A DNA stretch of 64,000 nucleotides, taken from contig NZ_JAPWHW010000001.1 in assembly GCF_028369135.1 (NCBI RefSeq), forward strand, positions 124,001 to 188,000, read 5' to 3'. The DNA comes from Roseovarius sp. ZX-A-9. GTDB taxonomy: Bacteria; Pseudomonadota; Alphaproteobacteria; Rhodobacterales; Rhodobacteraceae. The notes below the pieces were generated by a model. It did no database searches. It was not told the origin of the DNA and was given only the letters and a program-made list of their open reading frames with translations. The position numbers and the translations under genes were made by a program. Shown one piece after another: positions 27,749 through 37,592 of the stretch; positions within the stretch are counted from its first letter, which is position 1; each line of letters opens with the position of its first letter.

Positions 27749-29706
27749 ACAGCGTGACACAAAAAGAACTAGACCCGGTGACATTCGAGGTTCTCAAGAA
27801 CTCTTTCATCACGTCCGTCGATCAGATGGCCGAACAGATGCTGCGCACCTGCTACTCCTTCGTGATCTACAACCGTGACTTTTCCAACGGATTGCATGAC
27901 GCTGAAGGCAACTGCGTGGCGCAGGGTAATGCGGATATCGCTGTCCACGTCGGCACGCTGCACTATACCTGCAAGGACGTGATCCGCGTCTTCAAGGACG
28001 ACATGTATCCCGGCGATGTCTATGCGATCAACGATCCCTACGCGGGCGGCACACATTTCAGCGACGTGCGCCTGATCCGCCCGATCTTTGACGAGGAAAC
28101 GCTTATCGGTTTCTCGCAGTCAAACGGGCACTGGTCCGATCTGGGCGGTTCGGTCCCCGGCTCGTTCAACGTGACGGCCCATGAAATGTTCGGCGAAGCG
28201 GTGCGCATCACGCCGATCCGGCTGTTCCACAAGGGCAAGTTCTGCTCCGATGTGGCCAACATGATTGCCGCCAACACGCGCGATCCGGCCTCCATCATCG
28301 GCGACATCCATTCTCAGGCTCAGGCCACACAGGTCGCCGAACGTGAATTGCAGCGCCTTGTCGAAAAATACGGCCGCGATCAGGTCACGCAGGGCATGGA
28401 CGCGGTGCAGGACTATGTCGAACGCTCTGTTCGTCAGCGGATTGCGGACCTGCCCGACGGCACATGGGAGGCGGTGGACTATATCGACCGTGATCCCGGC
28501 GCTGGCGAGGGCATGATCCCGATCCACATCAAGATGACGATCAAGGGTGATCAAATCACCTATGATTTCGAGGGTAGCCACCCCACGATCTCGTCGATCT
28601 ACAACTCTGCCCATGGCGCGACATTCTCGGCCGTGGTTGCGGGCATGAAGACGTTCTTCCCCGACCTGCCGATGAACAGCGGCTTTTACCGTATGGTTGA
28701 GATCAAGACCCCAAAGAACAGTGTCGTGAGCGCGGAATGGCCCATCGCCGTCACCGGCTTCCTGATGCCGTTCGAGAAGATCATGAACGCGATCTTCGAG
28801 ATGTGGTCCAAGATCATGCCGGAACGCGCCATCGCCTGCGCCTTCAACCTGGAATACCTGCTGGCGGGCGGCAACGACCTGCGCAAACCCGAGAAGCCGA
28901 TCTACATGTTCTACGAATGGCTTCCCGGCGGCTGGGGCGGACGCAACGGCAAGGACGGCAGCGACGTGACAACCGCGTGTTTCGGCACCGGCCTGATGTC
29001 GCAGCCCTCGGAAGGCAACGAACGGGTCAACCCGACCCGTGCCGATGTTTTCCAGATCAAACAGGACAGCCCTGGCCCGGGCAAATGGCGCGGCGGCGCG
29101 GGTGTGATCAAGGCTTCGACGCTGCTTGAGGCGGAAAATACCGTGATGTCCTATATCTGCGACCGCGAAAGGGCCGTGGTCTGGGGCGTCGAAGGCGGCT
29201 TGCCGTCCATGCCGCATGGCTTGATGGTTCAACACGCCGATACGGGCGAAGAAACTTGGCTCGGTTCGGTGTTTTCCAACTACAAGATCAAGAGCGGTGA
29301 CAAGTTCACCCGCCCGACTGCCGGCGGCGGTGGCTATGGCGACCCGATGGAGCGAGACCCCGAGCGGGTGCTGGAAGACGTGATCGATGAATATGTGTCG
29401 GTCGAGCGTGCCGAAAAGGACTACGGTGTCGTGATCAAGGTGATCGACAAGGACATGCTGGACTACGAGATCGACCACGACGCTACCGAAAAGGCGCGCG
29501 CCTATATCCGTGCGAACCGGGTCGAATGGGCGCGGATGGACCCTGAAAAGGTCTCGGAAATGTACAAGGCCGGCGAGATCGACGAAATGGACGCCGTGCG
29601 CAAATACGCCGTGATCATGGACTGGGGCACCGGAGAGTTGATGCCCAAATCGACCGAACAGTTCCGCGAAAGCTTTGAGAAGCGCTCTGTCGCACATTGG
29701 AGCTGA
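27745..29706 (+). CDS. hyuB: Hydantoinase B/oxoprolinase family protein, HyuB
   Basis: This 653-residue partner of HyuA carries the hydantoinase B family marks: DPVTFEVLKNSFITSVDQMA at the start, DFSNGLHDAEGNCVAQGNAD, GDVYAINDPYAGGTHFSDVR, SNGHWSDLGG, and the C-terminal glycine-rich GGGGYGDPMERDPE. It is longer than many HyuB (about 520-590), having an extra charged C-terminal domain from about 560 to the end. ATGA coupling with hyuA indicates an equal-ratio complex. A hairpin follows at 29726-29750 before the molybdenum hydroxylase genes. Confidence 0.93.
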   Translation: MNSVTQKELDPVTFEVLKNSFITSVDQMAEQMLRTCYSFVIYNRDFSNGLHDAEGNCVAQGNADIAVHVGTLHYTCKDVIRVFKDDMYPGDVYAINDPYAGGTHFSDVRLIRPIFDEETLIGFSQSNGHWSDLGGSVPGSFNVTAHEMFGEAVRITPIRLFHKGKFCSDVANMIAANTRDPASIIGDIHSQAQATQVAERELQRLVEKYGRDQVTQGMDAVQDYVERSVRQRIADLPDGTWEAVDYIDRDPGAGEGMIPIHIKMTIKGDQITYDFEGSHPTISSIYNSAHGATFSAVVAGMKTFFPDLPMNSGFYRMVEIKTPKNSVVSAEWPIAVTGFLMPFEKIMNAIFEMWSKIMPERAIACAFNLEYLLAGGNDLRKPEKPIYMFYEWLPGGWGGRNGKDGSDVTTACFGTGLMSQPSEGNERVNPTRADVFQIKQDSPGPGKWRGGAGVIKASTLLEAENTVMSYICDRERAVVWGVEGGLPSMPHGLMVQHADTGEETWLGSVFSNYKIKSGDKFTRPTAGGGGYGDPMERDPERVLEDVIDEYVSVERAEKDYGVVIKVIDKDMLDYEIDHDATEKARAYIRANRVEWARMDPEKVSEMYKAGEIDEMDAVRKYAVIMDWGTGELMPKSTEQFRESFEKRSVAHWS

Positions 29707-29725
29707 TCCCGCTTTGAAACGAAAT

Positions 29726-29750
29726 CTTCCCCGCCAATCTGGCGGGGAAG
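29726..29750 (+). terminator. Hairpin after hyuB
   Basis: A perfect 11-bp stem CTTCCCCGCCA / TGGCGGGGAAG with loop ATC begins 19 bp after the hyuB stop; only a weak tail follows. It may be a partial terminator in a longer transcript. Confidence 0.55.
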
Positions 29751-29785
29751 CACGCGCTGCCCCCCAACCGGATTGGACTGCGACC

Positions 29786-30649
29786 GTGGATTCAGCAAAT
29801 ACCGACGCCCTTTTCCTGCGTCCGACCGACATCAAGGCGGCGCTAGTTGCAATGGACGGTGGCGCGGTTCCGGTTGCAGGTGGCACCTGGGTCATGCGCG
29901 CGTCGCTGCGCGGTGACAGCAATGATCAAGCTTTTGTATCCCTGTCGCAGATCGATGCATTGCATGAGGTCGCCGAGGGCGAAGATTTTCTGCGCATCGG
30001 TGCGCTTGTCACACACGACCACCTCGCCGATTTTGCGCGCAACCTGCCTGAATTGGGTGCGCTGACGCAGGCGGCGGGAATGTCCGCCAATCCGGCAATT
30101 CGCAGAACAGCCACCATCGGCGGCAACATTTGCGCGCGCGGGTTTACCGCCGCTGATCTGGTGCCTGCCCTTCTGGCACTGAATGCGACCGTCGAGGTTC
30201 ATTCCAGCTCTCGCCAGGATACGACGCCCATTGCGGAGTACCTGCAGGCTCGCACGCAACGGCGGGCCGCCGGCCTCCTTACCACCATCTCTGTGCCCCG
30301 CAAGCGGGGCCATTCGGCCCATGCCCGGGCGCTATTGCGTAAGGCGGGTGAATACCCGATCGCGAATATCAGCGCTTTCATCGACATGGACGCGAACAAT
30401 ACCATCAAGACAGTGCGCATCGCTGTGGGCGCCGTCGAAGCCATGCCGAAACGCTGGCACAGCTTGGAAAAAGCGCTGCTGGGGCAACCATTCAGCGCAG
30501 ACGCCGCAGACATGGCACGCGACCTGCTTGACGATTTCACGCCGCGTGACAGCGTCGATGCGCCGGACTGGTATCGCCTGCGTGTCCTGCCCGGTCTGGT
30601 CCGGCAGGCATTTGCGTCGATCACCGATCAATCGCGGGAAGATGCATAG
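29786..30649 (+). CDS. FAD-binding subunit of a xanthine dehydrogenase-family molybdenum hydroxylase
   Basis: This 287-residue FAD subunit (CoxM/XdhB type) has AVPVAGGTWVMRASLRG as the first FAD loop and TIGGNICARGFTAADLVPAL as the second. A CO_deh_flav_C-like end follows from about 180. The start is uncertain: a GTG at 29786 gives a normal family N-terminus (MDSANTDALFLRPTDI) after the hairpin; the frame is open to 29675 inside hyuB. Electrons should pass from the 2Fe-2S subunit encoded next, which begins immediately after this stop. Confidence 0.85.
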   Translation: MDSANTDALFLRPTDIKAALVAMDGGAVPVAGGTWVMRASLRGDSNDQAFVSLSQIDALHEVAEGEDFLRIGALVTHDHLADFARNLPELGALTQAAGMSANPAIRRTATIGGNICARGFTAADLVPALLALNATVEVHSSSRQDTTPIAEYLQARTQRRAAGLLTTISVPRKRGHSAHARALLRKAGEYPIANISAFIDMDANNTIKTVRIAVGAVEAMPKRWHSLEKALLGQPFSADAADMARDLLDDFTPRDSVDAPDWYRLRVLPGLVRQAFASITDQSREDA

Positions 30650-31120
30650 ATGGCTGTTACGTTCACACTCAACGGCCAGCAGCGCCGTTACTCAGGTGAT
30701 CCCAGAACATCGCTCATGGATGCCTTGCGCTGTGATTTTCGCCTGACCGGCACCAAGGATGTCTGCGGCGAAGGTTTCTGCGGCGCTTGCCTCGTCCATA
30801 TCGACGGCGTGCCCAAAGTGTCGTGCCTGTTGCCCATTGGCGCAGTGGAAGGGGCCGATGTAACGACCATCGAAGGGGTCGGCGATCTTGGTACGCTCAA
30901 CCCCGTGCAGCAGGCATTCGAGGATTTCGATGTCGTGCAATGCGGCATGTGCTTTCCGGGAATGGTGATGACCCTGTCGCATTTCCTGCAAGACAACCCG
31001 AGACCCAGCCGGGACGAGGTGAAATCCGCGCTGGTGGGCAATATCTGCCGTTGCACTGGCTACGAGCGAATTATCGATGCCGTCATGTCGCTGCACAATA
31101 GCGCGGAGGGGCGGAAATGA
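30650..31120 (+). CDS. 2Fe-2S subunit of the molybdenum hydroxylase
   Basis: This 156-residue protein has two 2Fe-2S clusters. The plant-ferredoxin-like cluster uses C39, C44, C47 and C59 (CGEGFCGAC and VSC). The helical domain cluster uses C98, C101, C133 and C135 (QCGMCFPG and NICRCTGY), next to the molybdenum cofactor. It relays electrons from the molybdenum site to FAD. It starts directly after the FAD gene and overlaps the large subunit gene by ATGA. Confidence 0.94.
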   Translation: MAVTFTLNGQQRRYSGDPRTSLMDALRCDFRLTGTKDVCGEGFCGACLVHIDGVPKVSCLLPIGAVEGADVTTIEGVGDLGTLNPVQQAFEDFDVVQCGMCFPGMVMTLSHFLQDNPRPSRDEVKSALVGNICRCTGYERIIDAVMSLHNSAEGRK

Positions 31121-33471
31121 ACGACCTGAAAGAAACCGTCGTCATGAACCTGCCGCGGCGCGACGCGCGGGACAAGCTGCAGGGGCGGACGAAATACACG
31201 GTGGATGTGGGCGGGCTGGAGATGCTTCACGCCGCTTTGCGCCGCGCGGATGTAGCCAGCGCGAAGATCAGGCATATCGATGTCCGCGCCGCATTGGCCA
31301 TGCCCGGCGTACATGCCATTGCCACCGCTGCCGATGCACCCGGTCTGCATGGGCTGGGCATCGCGGATCACCCGATCTTTGCGGGCGAAACCGTACGCTA
31401 CCACGGCGAGCCGATTGCGGCAGTTGCCGCCGACACGCTGACACAGGCGCGCGCCGCTGCTGCGGCGATCGTAGTTGAATACGACGACCTGCCAGCCGTG
31501 CTGACGATGGCGGACGCGCTGGCACCAGACGCGGCCTTGGTCCATCCCGACTGGCGCAACTATGAAATCCTGTTCGAGGGAGGCGCGCGCGGCGGCAATG
31601 TGGCCTGGCAGGCCACCGTCGAGCGTGGCGACACCGATGCGGCGTTTGCGCGCGAGGATGTGACGATCGTGGAAAACGTCTATCAAGTGGGCCGCCAGAA
31701 CCATGTCCCCTTCGAGCCGCGCGCCGTCACCGCCGCCTTTGAGGATGGCCGCTACCATATCCACACGTCGACACAGGCCCCCTGGACCGTCAAACACGTC
31801 ACGGCGCGCGTGCTGGGAGTCCCGGATTCAGCGGTGCATGTGACAGTGCCCGCCGTCGGCGGCGGCTTTGGTCTCAAGTTCGACTGCTCGCTGGAACCTT
31901 ACGCCGCGATCCTTGCGCGCAAGACCGGGCGCACCGTGTCGCAGGTCAACTCTCGCAAAGAAGAGATGATGACCTGCCTATGCCGCGAAAACGCAGACAT
32001 CCGCATCCGATCTGCTGTCACGAAAGACGGCGACATCGTCGGGCGAGAGGCGACCGTGCTGATGGATTGCGGTGCTTACGGCGGCGAACAGGTGTTCCTG
32101 ACCACGATGACCGCACACACGCTGGGCGGAAATTACAAGCTGGGGTCGGTGCGGCTCTGCACCAAAGCCGTTTATACCAACACGCCCCCCAACGGGGCCT
32201 TCCGCGCCTGTAATGGGGTCTACAATACCTTTGCGCTAGAGCGTCATACGGATGAAATCTGCGCGGCGATCGGCATGGACCCGGTGGCGTTTCGCCGCCG
32301 GAACGTGGTGGGTGACGGCGATATCGGCGCGACCGGGCAGGTGTTTCGGGGCAACGTCCTTGAGCCGATGCTGGACCAGTTGACGGCGAAATACCCGGTC
32401 GAGCGACGCTCGGGCACCTTGCCCGACGGGCGGCTCTATGGGCGTGCCACCACGGTCGGGACATGGTTCATCTTCGTCGGGCCGTCTGCGGCGACGGTCA
32501 ACCTGAACGCCGATGGCAGCGCCACGCTCGTCACCGCTGGCGTCGAGATCGGGTCAGGCACCATGATGCAATCCCTGCCGCAGATCGTCGCGGCCAATCT
32601 GGGGATTCACCCTGACAAGGTCATAGTCAAGACGGCCGACACCGATGCTGCTGGGCGCGATCTGGGGGTTGGGGGCGGGCGCACCACCGTCTCGATCGGG
32701 GCCGCGAGCGAGGCGGCCTGTGCGCAGGTGCGTGACAAATTGCTCGGCGTGGTGGCGGAACTGCTTCAAACCAGCGCGGACAAGCTGGTTCTGTCGGGCG
32801 GGCGGGTCGAGATTCAGGGGCGGCCCGGTTCGGGTACGACGATTGAAAAGATCGTGCAGCAGGCGGAAACATCAATCGGCCCTCTGTCGGGTAGCGGCGC
32901 GTTCACCGCCCCCGGCGAGCGATCGATGCCGGGCTGCGCCGCAGGGCATTTCATCGACGCCATAGATATCCCGGTGTTTGCCGTGCATGATTGCGAGGTC
33001 GCGGTCGACCCGGTGACAGGGCATGTCGAGATCCTGTCCTACCGGCTCGTTCAGGATGTCGGGCTGGCCCTCAACCCGCGTGCAATCCACGGTCAGATAC
33101 AAGGCGGCGTGGTGCAGGGCATCGGTTATGCGCTGACCGAGGAGATCACCATCAATTCCGATGGCGCCTTTGACCAGACCGGGTTCGAAACCTACAGGAT
33201 GCCGCTCGCAGGTGATGTGCTGCCAATCGAATTCGATCTTTACGAAGGGGCGCCATCCATTGGCCCGCTGGGCACAAAGGGCGCCGGAGAGGTGCCGATC
33301 CTGAATGTTGCTGCCGCGATTGGCTGTGCCGTATCGAATGCCACGGGCAAGTCAGTAAATGCGCTGCCCATGACGCCGCCGCGCGTTGCGGCATTGATCG
33401 ATGGCAAAGCCCCCGCCCCGGAGATGGGCCATATTGATACAGTATGGGTGAAGAATTTGGTTCGTTCGTAG
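31117..33471 (+). CDS. Molybdopterin-binding large subunit, xanthine dehydrogenase family
   Basis: This 784-residue catalytic subunit has the XDH/aldehyde oxidase layout: N-terminal Ald_Xan_dh_C domain (RRDARDKLQGRTKYTVDVGG), the cofactor loop GGGFGLKFDCSLEPYAA near 250, and near the C-terminus GTKGAGEVPILNVAAAIG, which contains the catalytic Glu that deprotonates the Mo-OH. The CO dehydrogenase active-site AYxCSFR is absent, so this is a hydroxylase. Substrates of such enzymes are N-heterocycles or aldehydes. The island context suggests it hydroxylates a ring before or after HyuAB or Pxp action. No cofactor sulfuration gene (xdhC) is adjacent. Confidence 0.92.
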   Translation: MNDLKETVVMNLPRRDARDKLQGRTKYTVDVGGLEMLHAALRRADVASAKIRHIDVRAALAMPGVHAIATAADAPGLHGLGIADHPIFAGETVRYHGEPIAAVAADTLTQARAAAAAIVVEYDDLPAVLTMADALAPDAALVHPDWRNYEILFEGGARGGNVAWQATVERGDTDAAFAREDVTIVENVYQVGRQNHVPFEPRAVTAAFEDGRYHIHTSTQAPWTVKHVTARVLGVPDSAVHVTVPAVGGGFGLKFDCSLEPYAAILARKTGRTVSQVNSRKEEMMTCLCRENADIRIRSAVTKDGDIVGREATVLMDCGAYGGEQVFLTTMTAHTLGGNYKLGSVRLCTKAVYTNTPPNGAFRACNGVYNTFALERHTDEICAAIGMDPVAFRRRNVVGDGDIGATGQVFRGNVLEPMLDQLTAKYPVERRSGTLPDGRLYGRATTVGTWFIFVGPSAATVNLNADGSATLVTAGVEIGSGTMMQSLPQIVAANLGIHPDKVIVKTADTDAAGRDLGVGGGRTTVSIGAASEAACAQVRDKLLGVVAELLQTSADKLVLSGGRVEIQGRPGSGTTIEKIVQQAETSIGPLSGSGAFTAPGERSMPGCAAGHFIDAIDIPVFAVHDCEVAVDPVTGHVEILSYRLVQDVGLALNPRAIHGQIQGGVVQGIGYALTEEITINSDGAFDQTGFETYRMPLAGDVLPIEFDLYEGAPSIGPLGTKGAGEVPILNVAAAIGCAVSNATGKSVNALPMTPPRVAALIDGKAPAPEMGHIDTVWVKNLVRS

Positions 33472-33496
33472 ACCGGCCGTTGTAAGGGCCGGTCTA
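33469..33496. terminator. Terminator overlapping the large-subunit stop codon
   Basis: A perfect 10-bp stem TAGACCGGCC / GGCCGGTCTA with an 8-nt loop has its first three bases as the stop codon TAG. It separates the island from the convergent panC. Confidence 0.7.
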
Positions 33497-33534
33497 CCAT
33501 TGGCGCAAAGCTTTCAGGCCAGAAGATGCGAAGC

Positions 33535-34383
33535 TCAGATCTCTACCGCGATATTGTCAATCAACCGCACCCCCGCCAGCCACGCCGCCGCAAAGAGCCG
33601 CGCGGGGCGGGTCGGCGCCTCGAGCAAGGACAGATCGTCGGCGGCGCGCATTTCGAGATAGTCGACCTTGGTGAAATCCGCGATTTCCAGCCGCCTTGTA
33701 GCCGCCGCCTGCAGCGCCGCGAAATCGCCGCCCGTTGTCACGCCTTCAGCGATCTTTTCCATCTCTTCAAAGAGGATCGGTGCCTTGACCCGTGCGCGAT
33801 CCGACAGCAGAAGATTGCGCGATGACATTGCCAGCCCGTCGATCTCGCGGATCGTGGGACAGCCATGCACCGTGATCGGGATATCCAGATCGCGGGCCAT
33901 GCGGCGCACCACCTGTAGCTGCTGAAAATCCTTTTCGCCAAAGAACGCATCGCTGGCGGCGCTTTGGATGAAAAGCTTGGCCACCACAGTGGCGACACCT
34001 TCGAAATGGCCAGGGCGATGCACGCCGTCCATCACATCGGTCAGTCCCGAGACAGACACCGTGGTGGAAAAACCGCCCGGGTACATCTGATCGCCATCCG
34101 GCACATAAACCGCATCGACAGCGAACCGTTCCAGCTTGCGTGCATCCTCGTGTTCGGTACGCGGGTAGTTGGCCAGATCCTCGGGATTGTTGAACTGTTT
34201 GGGATTCACGAAAATCGTCACGATGACACGGTCGCAAACCTTTTCCGCCGCAGCCACCAAAGACAGATGGCCGTCATGCAGCGCGCCCATCGTCGGCACC
34301 ACGCCTATCCGCTCGCCTGCGCGCACCCAGTCTCGGGTCATCCCGCGCAGCTCCTCCAGGCTACGCACGATGGGGGCGGTCAT
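33535..34383 (-). CDS. panC: Pantothenate synthetase
   Basis: PanC condenses pantoate and beta-alanine with ATP to make pantothenate. The 282-residue enzyme has the nucleotidyltransferase motif [10 protein letters not shown] at 32-41, FVNPKQFN, the [15 protein letters not shown] segment and the SSRNLLLS loop that plays the KMSKS role. It starts within the panB stop (ATGA), so panB and panC are translationally coupled. Confidence 0.96.
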   Translation of the reverse strand: MTAPIVRSLEELRGMTRDWVRAGERIGVVPTMGALHDGHLSLVAAAEKVCDRVIVTIFVNPKQFNNPEDLANYPRTEHEDARKLERFAVDAVYVPDGDQMYPGGFSTTVSVSGLTDVMDGVHRPGHFEGVATVVAKLFIQSAASDAFFGEKDFQQLQVVRRMARDLDIPITVHGCPTIREIDGLAMSSRNLLLSDRARVKAPILFEEMEKIAEGVTTGGDFAALQAAATRRLEIADFTKVDYLEMRAADDLSLLEAPTRPARLFAAAWLAGVRLIDNIAVEI

Positions 34384-35219
34384 GATGCGGGTCCTTTGAC
34401 GGGTGCTGTATCGGCGAAAATGTGCTCTTCGGCCGGAAAGCTGCGTGCGCGCACATCGGCGGCATAGGCCGCGATGGCGGCCTCGCCGTCCTCGCCCAGC
34501 GTGGCATAGCGTTTGACGAATTTCGGTTTGAACGCGGTAAAAAGCCCCAGCATGTCATCAACCACGAGGATCTGACCGTCGCACCCTGCCGAGGCACCGA
34601 TGCCGATGGTGGGGATGGCGATTTCGGCGGTAATCCGGTCTGCCAGATTGGCGGGCACCTTTTCCAGCACCACCGAGAACGCCCCGGCATCCGCCACAGC
34701 CCGCGCCCCTGCCAGCAGCGCCTCGGCCTCATCGGCGCGGCCCTGTACCTTGTACCCGCCCAGCGTGTTGATCGACTGCGGCGTGAGGCCGATATGCGCC
34801 ATGACCGGCACGCCGCGCGCCACCAGGAACGCGATGGTATCCGCCATATGCGCCCCGCCTTCCAGCTTGACCGCCGCAGCACCGGTTTCGGCCATCAGCC
34901 GGGCGGCATTGCGAAACGCCTGCTCGGGGCTTTCCTCGTAGCTGCCGAACGGCATGTCGATCACCAGCATCGCCTTTTGCAGGCCGCGCGCGACCGCCTT
35001 GCCGTGCAGGACCATCATCTCCATCGTCACGCCCAGAGTCGAAGGCAGTCCGTGCAGCACCATGCCGACACTGTCGCCGACCAGCACGAAATCGCAATGT
35101 TCATCCATCATACGCGCCATCGGCGTCGTATACGCGGTCAGACTGACCAACGGCGTGCCACCCTTGGCGGCCAGGATATCGGTCGGCATCAGGGCGGTCT
35201 TGCGGGCGGTGGCGCTCAT
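34380..35219 (-). CDS. panB: 3-methyl-2-oxobutanoate hydroxymethyltransferase
   Basis: PanB makes ketopantoate from alpha-ketoisovalerate and methylene-tetrahydrofolate, the first committed step of pantothenate and CoA synthesis. The 279-residue protein has [20 protein letters not shown], the Mg-binding [27 protein letters not shown] and the catalytic Glu near [11 protein letters not shown]. The start ATG 35219 follows a GGAG; the longer frame begins in the promoter gap shared with the divergent secreted-protein gene. Confidence 0.96.
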   Translation of the reverse strand: MSATARKTALMPTDILAAKGGTPLVSLTAYTTPMARMMDEHCDFVLVGDSVGMVLHGLPSTLGVTMEMMVLHGKAVARGLQKAMLVIDMPFGSYEESPEQAFRNAARLMAETGAAAVKLEGGAHMADTIAFLVARGVPVMAHIGLTPQSINTLGGYKVQGRADEAEALLAGARAVADAGAFSVVLEKVPANLADRITAEIAIPTIGIGASAGCDGQILVVDDMLGLFTAFKPKFVKRYATLGEDGEAAIAAYAADVRARSFPAEEHIFADTAPVKGPAS

Positions 35220-35426
35220 CAGTCTGCTCCGGTTTCGCTGCGTTGCGGCGTTGCGTAGCAAGAAACGCCGAAGATTTCCATACTTGTGTTTGCCGGGCGT
35301 CCCTGTCGCACGCGATCAAATGCGCGGCATGACGGCGGCACATCCCCAGCGCATGCCTTGTCATTGCCCGTCAAAGCAGGTCTGATGGGACCGTTCAAAT
35401 CAACCCTCCGGCGGGAAATTTCCATC

Positions 35427-36215
35427 ATGCGTCTGCTTTGCTGTCTTCTGACAGCCTGCCTGTTTCTGGCACATCCACTGGCGGCACAGGACGCGCCGCG
35501 TCCGGAGGTCAGCAAGGCCGATATCATACGACTGATGGAGCGCATCTTTACCGAAGATACAATGCGCGACGATCTGGTGCGGCTGGGGTTCAAGGGCCGC
35601 AACCTGGATCTGGCGACCGCACAGATGCGACGCATCATGACAGACCCGACGGTGGCGGGATACATTGCCGATCAGGTTCTGGCATTCAACAAGGACGGCA
35701 CACTGCCCGTTGCGGATGGCGCGCGCGGCACGCTCTGGGGTGTGATCGACCGCGGTGTTGGCCATCTGCCGCTGCGCGACTTGCGCTACTACTATTTGGT
35801 GGAACAGACCGTGCTGAATGCCATGCCTGTTCGCGATTGCGGGCTGGTGGTCCGAGAGCGCCTGTCGCCCAACCGCCTGTCGGACGCGACCGCCCGCGTA
35901 GCGGCCCGGCTGAACACCCCGGCGCTGGAGCAATATTATCGCATCCAGCTCGAAGCCGCGCGACTTGGCGCAACACGCCCGCCCGTCACGATGAGTGCGG
36001 CGAAGATCGAGCAGGTCGAGACCAAGATATTCAACGCCCTTCTGGCGCGGCTCGAAGGCACAGACAACGGCGCCGGCATGATCCGGACCTTTGCCCGGCT
36101 CGACAAGGCCGACAATCGCAGCGCCTGCGCGGCGGGCCGGCTCTTTATCGACACGGTGATGAGCCTGAAAGGGCGCGAGTTGCATGATGCGCTGATCCTG
36201 CTCAGCCTGCCCTGA
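35427..36215 (+). CDS. Secreted hypothetical protein
   Basis: This 262-residue protein has a signal peptide (MRLLCCLLTACLFLAHPLAA, likely cleaved AAA-Q or with lipid attachment unlikely because the Cys are inside the hydrophobic core). The mature part is helical and moderately basic, with two Cys (CGLVVRERLSP and SACAAGRL) that could pair. I do not recognise the family. The ATG at 35427 fits the signal peptide; the upstream open frame has no signal. It is followed by the YcaQ-like gene after 70 bp, perhaps co-transcribed. Confidence 0.65.
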   Translation: MRLLCCLLTACLFLAHPLAAQDAPRPEVSKADIIRLMERIFTEDTMRDDLVRLGFKGRNLDLATAQMRRIMTDPTVAGYIADQVLAFNKDGTLPVADGARGTLWGVIDRGVGHLPLRDLRYYYLVEQTVLNAMPVRDCGLVVRERLSPNRLSDATARVAARLNTPALEQYYRIQLEAARLGATRPPVTMSAAKIEQVETKIFNALLARLEGTDNGAGMIRTFARLDKADNRSACAAGRLFIDTVMSLKGRELHDALILLSLP

Positions 36216-36285
36216 GAGCGGGCCACACGGTTGCAGCCACCGACCGCTTGCCGCAAAAACCGTGATACCCGGCAAAGGACAGCCC

Positions 36286-37452
36286 ATGACAGCGCTCAGA
36301 CTACCGAACCGGCAGGCCCGCCACCTTTGGCTCTGGACCAACGGTCTGGCAGAGACGCCGACGGGGCCACCCGACGTAATGGGAATGATCCGCCGCCTCG
36401 GTTTCGTGCAGATCGACACGATACGCAACGTGACGCGCGCGCATCACCACATTCTGTGGACCCGCAACCAGAACTACCGCGAAGGCATGCTCTGGCCGCT
36501 GCTGGGCCGCGACCGGCTGCTGTTCGAACATTTCACCCATGACGCATCGCTCATTCCGATGGAGACTTTGCCGATCTGGCAGCGCCAGTTTCGCCGTCTC
36601 GGCGCGAAGGTGGCGGCGCATGACTGGTATCAATCGGGCCTCGCGCGCGACCAGATCGCCCAGATCCGCGCGCGGATCGAGGCCGAAGGCGCCCTGTCGA
36701 CTCACGCTTTCGATACCAAGGCCGCCAGCCGCGAGATGTGGTCCCGTCCGCCGCACAAGAAGGCGCTTGATCAGATGTGGTACGCGGGCGATCTGGCCAC
36801 ATGCTACCGCGAAAATTTCGTCAAGTTCTACAATCTGGGCGAGAGGGTCTTTCCCGCGCATCTGCGCGAAGGGCCGCCCGACCGTGACCAGATCGACGCG
36901 CTTTGCGACAGCGCGCTCGACCGGCTGAGCGTGGCCAGTTGCGGCGAGGTCCAGCGGTTCTGGGGTGCGATGGACGCAAATGAGGCGCGCGGCTGGCTGA
37001 CCCGGCGCGCGCTGGTCTCGGTCGAGATCGAAGGCGCGGACGGCAGCTGGACCGCGAGCCACGCGCCGCCCGATATCGAGGCGCGGTTGGAGGCCCTGCC
37101 CACCCCCACGGCCCGGCTGCGCATCCTCAACCCGTTCGATCCGGCGATCCGTGACCGGGTGCGGCTGAACCGCCTGTTCGGCTTTGAGTATGTGAACGAG
37201 ATGTTCGTCCCGCAGGCCAAACGGCGATGGGGCTATTACGTCTATCCGCTGCTGGAAGGGGATCGTTTCGTCGGACGGATCGAACTCAAGGCAGACCGCG
37301 CGGCGGGCTGGCTGCGTGTCACCGGCTTCTGGCCAGAGCCGGGTGTCAAATGGCCCGCCAGCCGGCTGGACCGGCTGGATGCCGAACTGACCCGTTTTGC
37401 CCGGCTGGCGGGTATTTCCGATATTCGCTGGGCTGTGCCGCACCCGGCGTAG
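36286..37452 (+). CDS. YcaQ-type DNA glycosylase (winged-helix, HTH_42 family)
   Basis: This 388-residue member of the AlkZ/YcaQ crosslink-repair glycosylase family unhooks bulky or crosslinked N-alkylated purines. The catalytic Q-hydrophobic-D motif is at Q42-I-D44 (FVQIDTIRNV), which is the YcaQ (AlkX) form rather than the QxQ of AlkZ. Other family marks are EHFTHDASLIPME and the late RLRILNPFDPAIRDR and GFEYVNEMFVP. The start ATG 36286 follows AAAGGA. It is the first gene of a run including a thioesterase, but these look functionally unrelated. Confidence 0.88.
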   Translation: MTALRLPNRQARHLWLWTNGLAETPTGPPDVMGMIRRLGFVQIDTIRNVTRAHHHILWTRNQNYREGMLWPLLGRDRLLFEHFTHDASLIPMETLPIWQRQFRRLGAKVAAHDWYQSGLARDQIAQIRARIEAEGALSTHAFDTKAASREMWSRPPHKKALDQMWYAGDLATCYRENFVKFYNLGERVFPAHLREGPPDRDQIDALCDSALDRLSVASCGEVQRFWGAMDANEARGWLTRRALVSVEIEGADGSWTASHAPPDIEARLEALPTPTARLRILNPFDPAIRDRVRLNRLFGFEYVNEMFVPQAKRRWGYYVYPLLEGDRFVGRIELKADRAAGWLRVTGFWPEPGVKWPASRLDRLDAELTRFARLAGISDIRWAVPHPA

Positions 37453-37592
37453 CAGGTGGCGCTTGGCTCGGGTCGGCATATCCGGGGCCACCATAGCAGA
37501 CCGCAAACAGCAATCATGCGGTTCAAAAATCCGGCGGTCTCTGCCATATCAGCGCATGAAAGCCATTGCACATCCCAGGAAGGAACCTGCCC

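Noticed and set aside
28120..29922. 600-residue open frame opposite hyuB
   Set aside because: Antisense shadow of a real ATP-dependent hydrolase gene in high-GC DNA.
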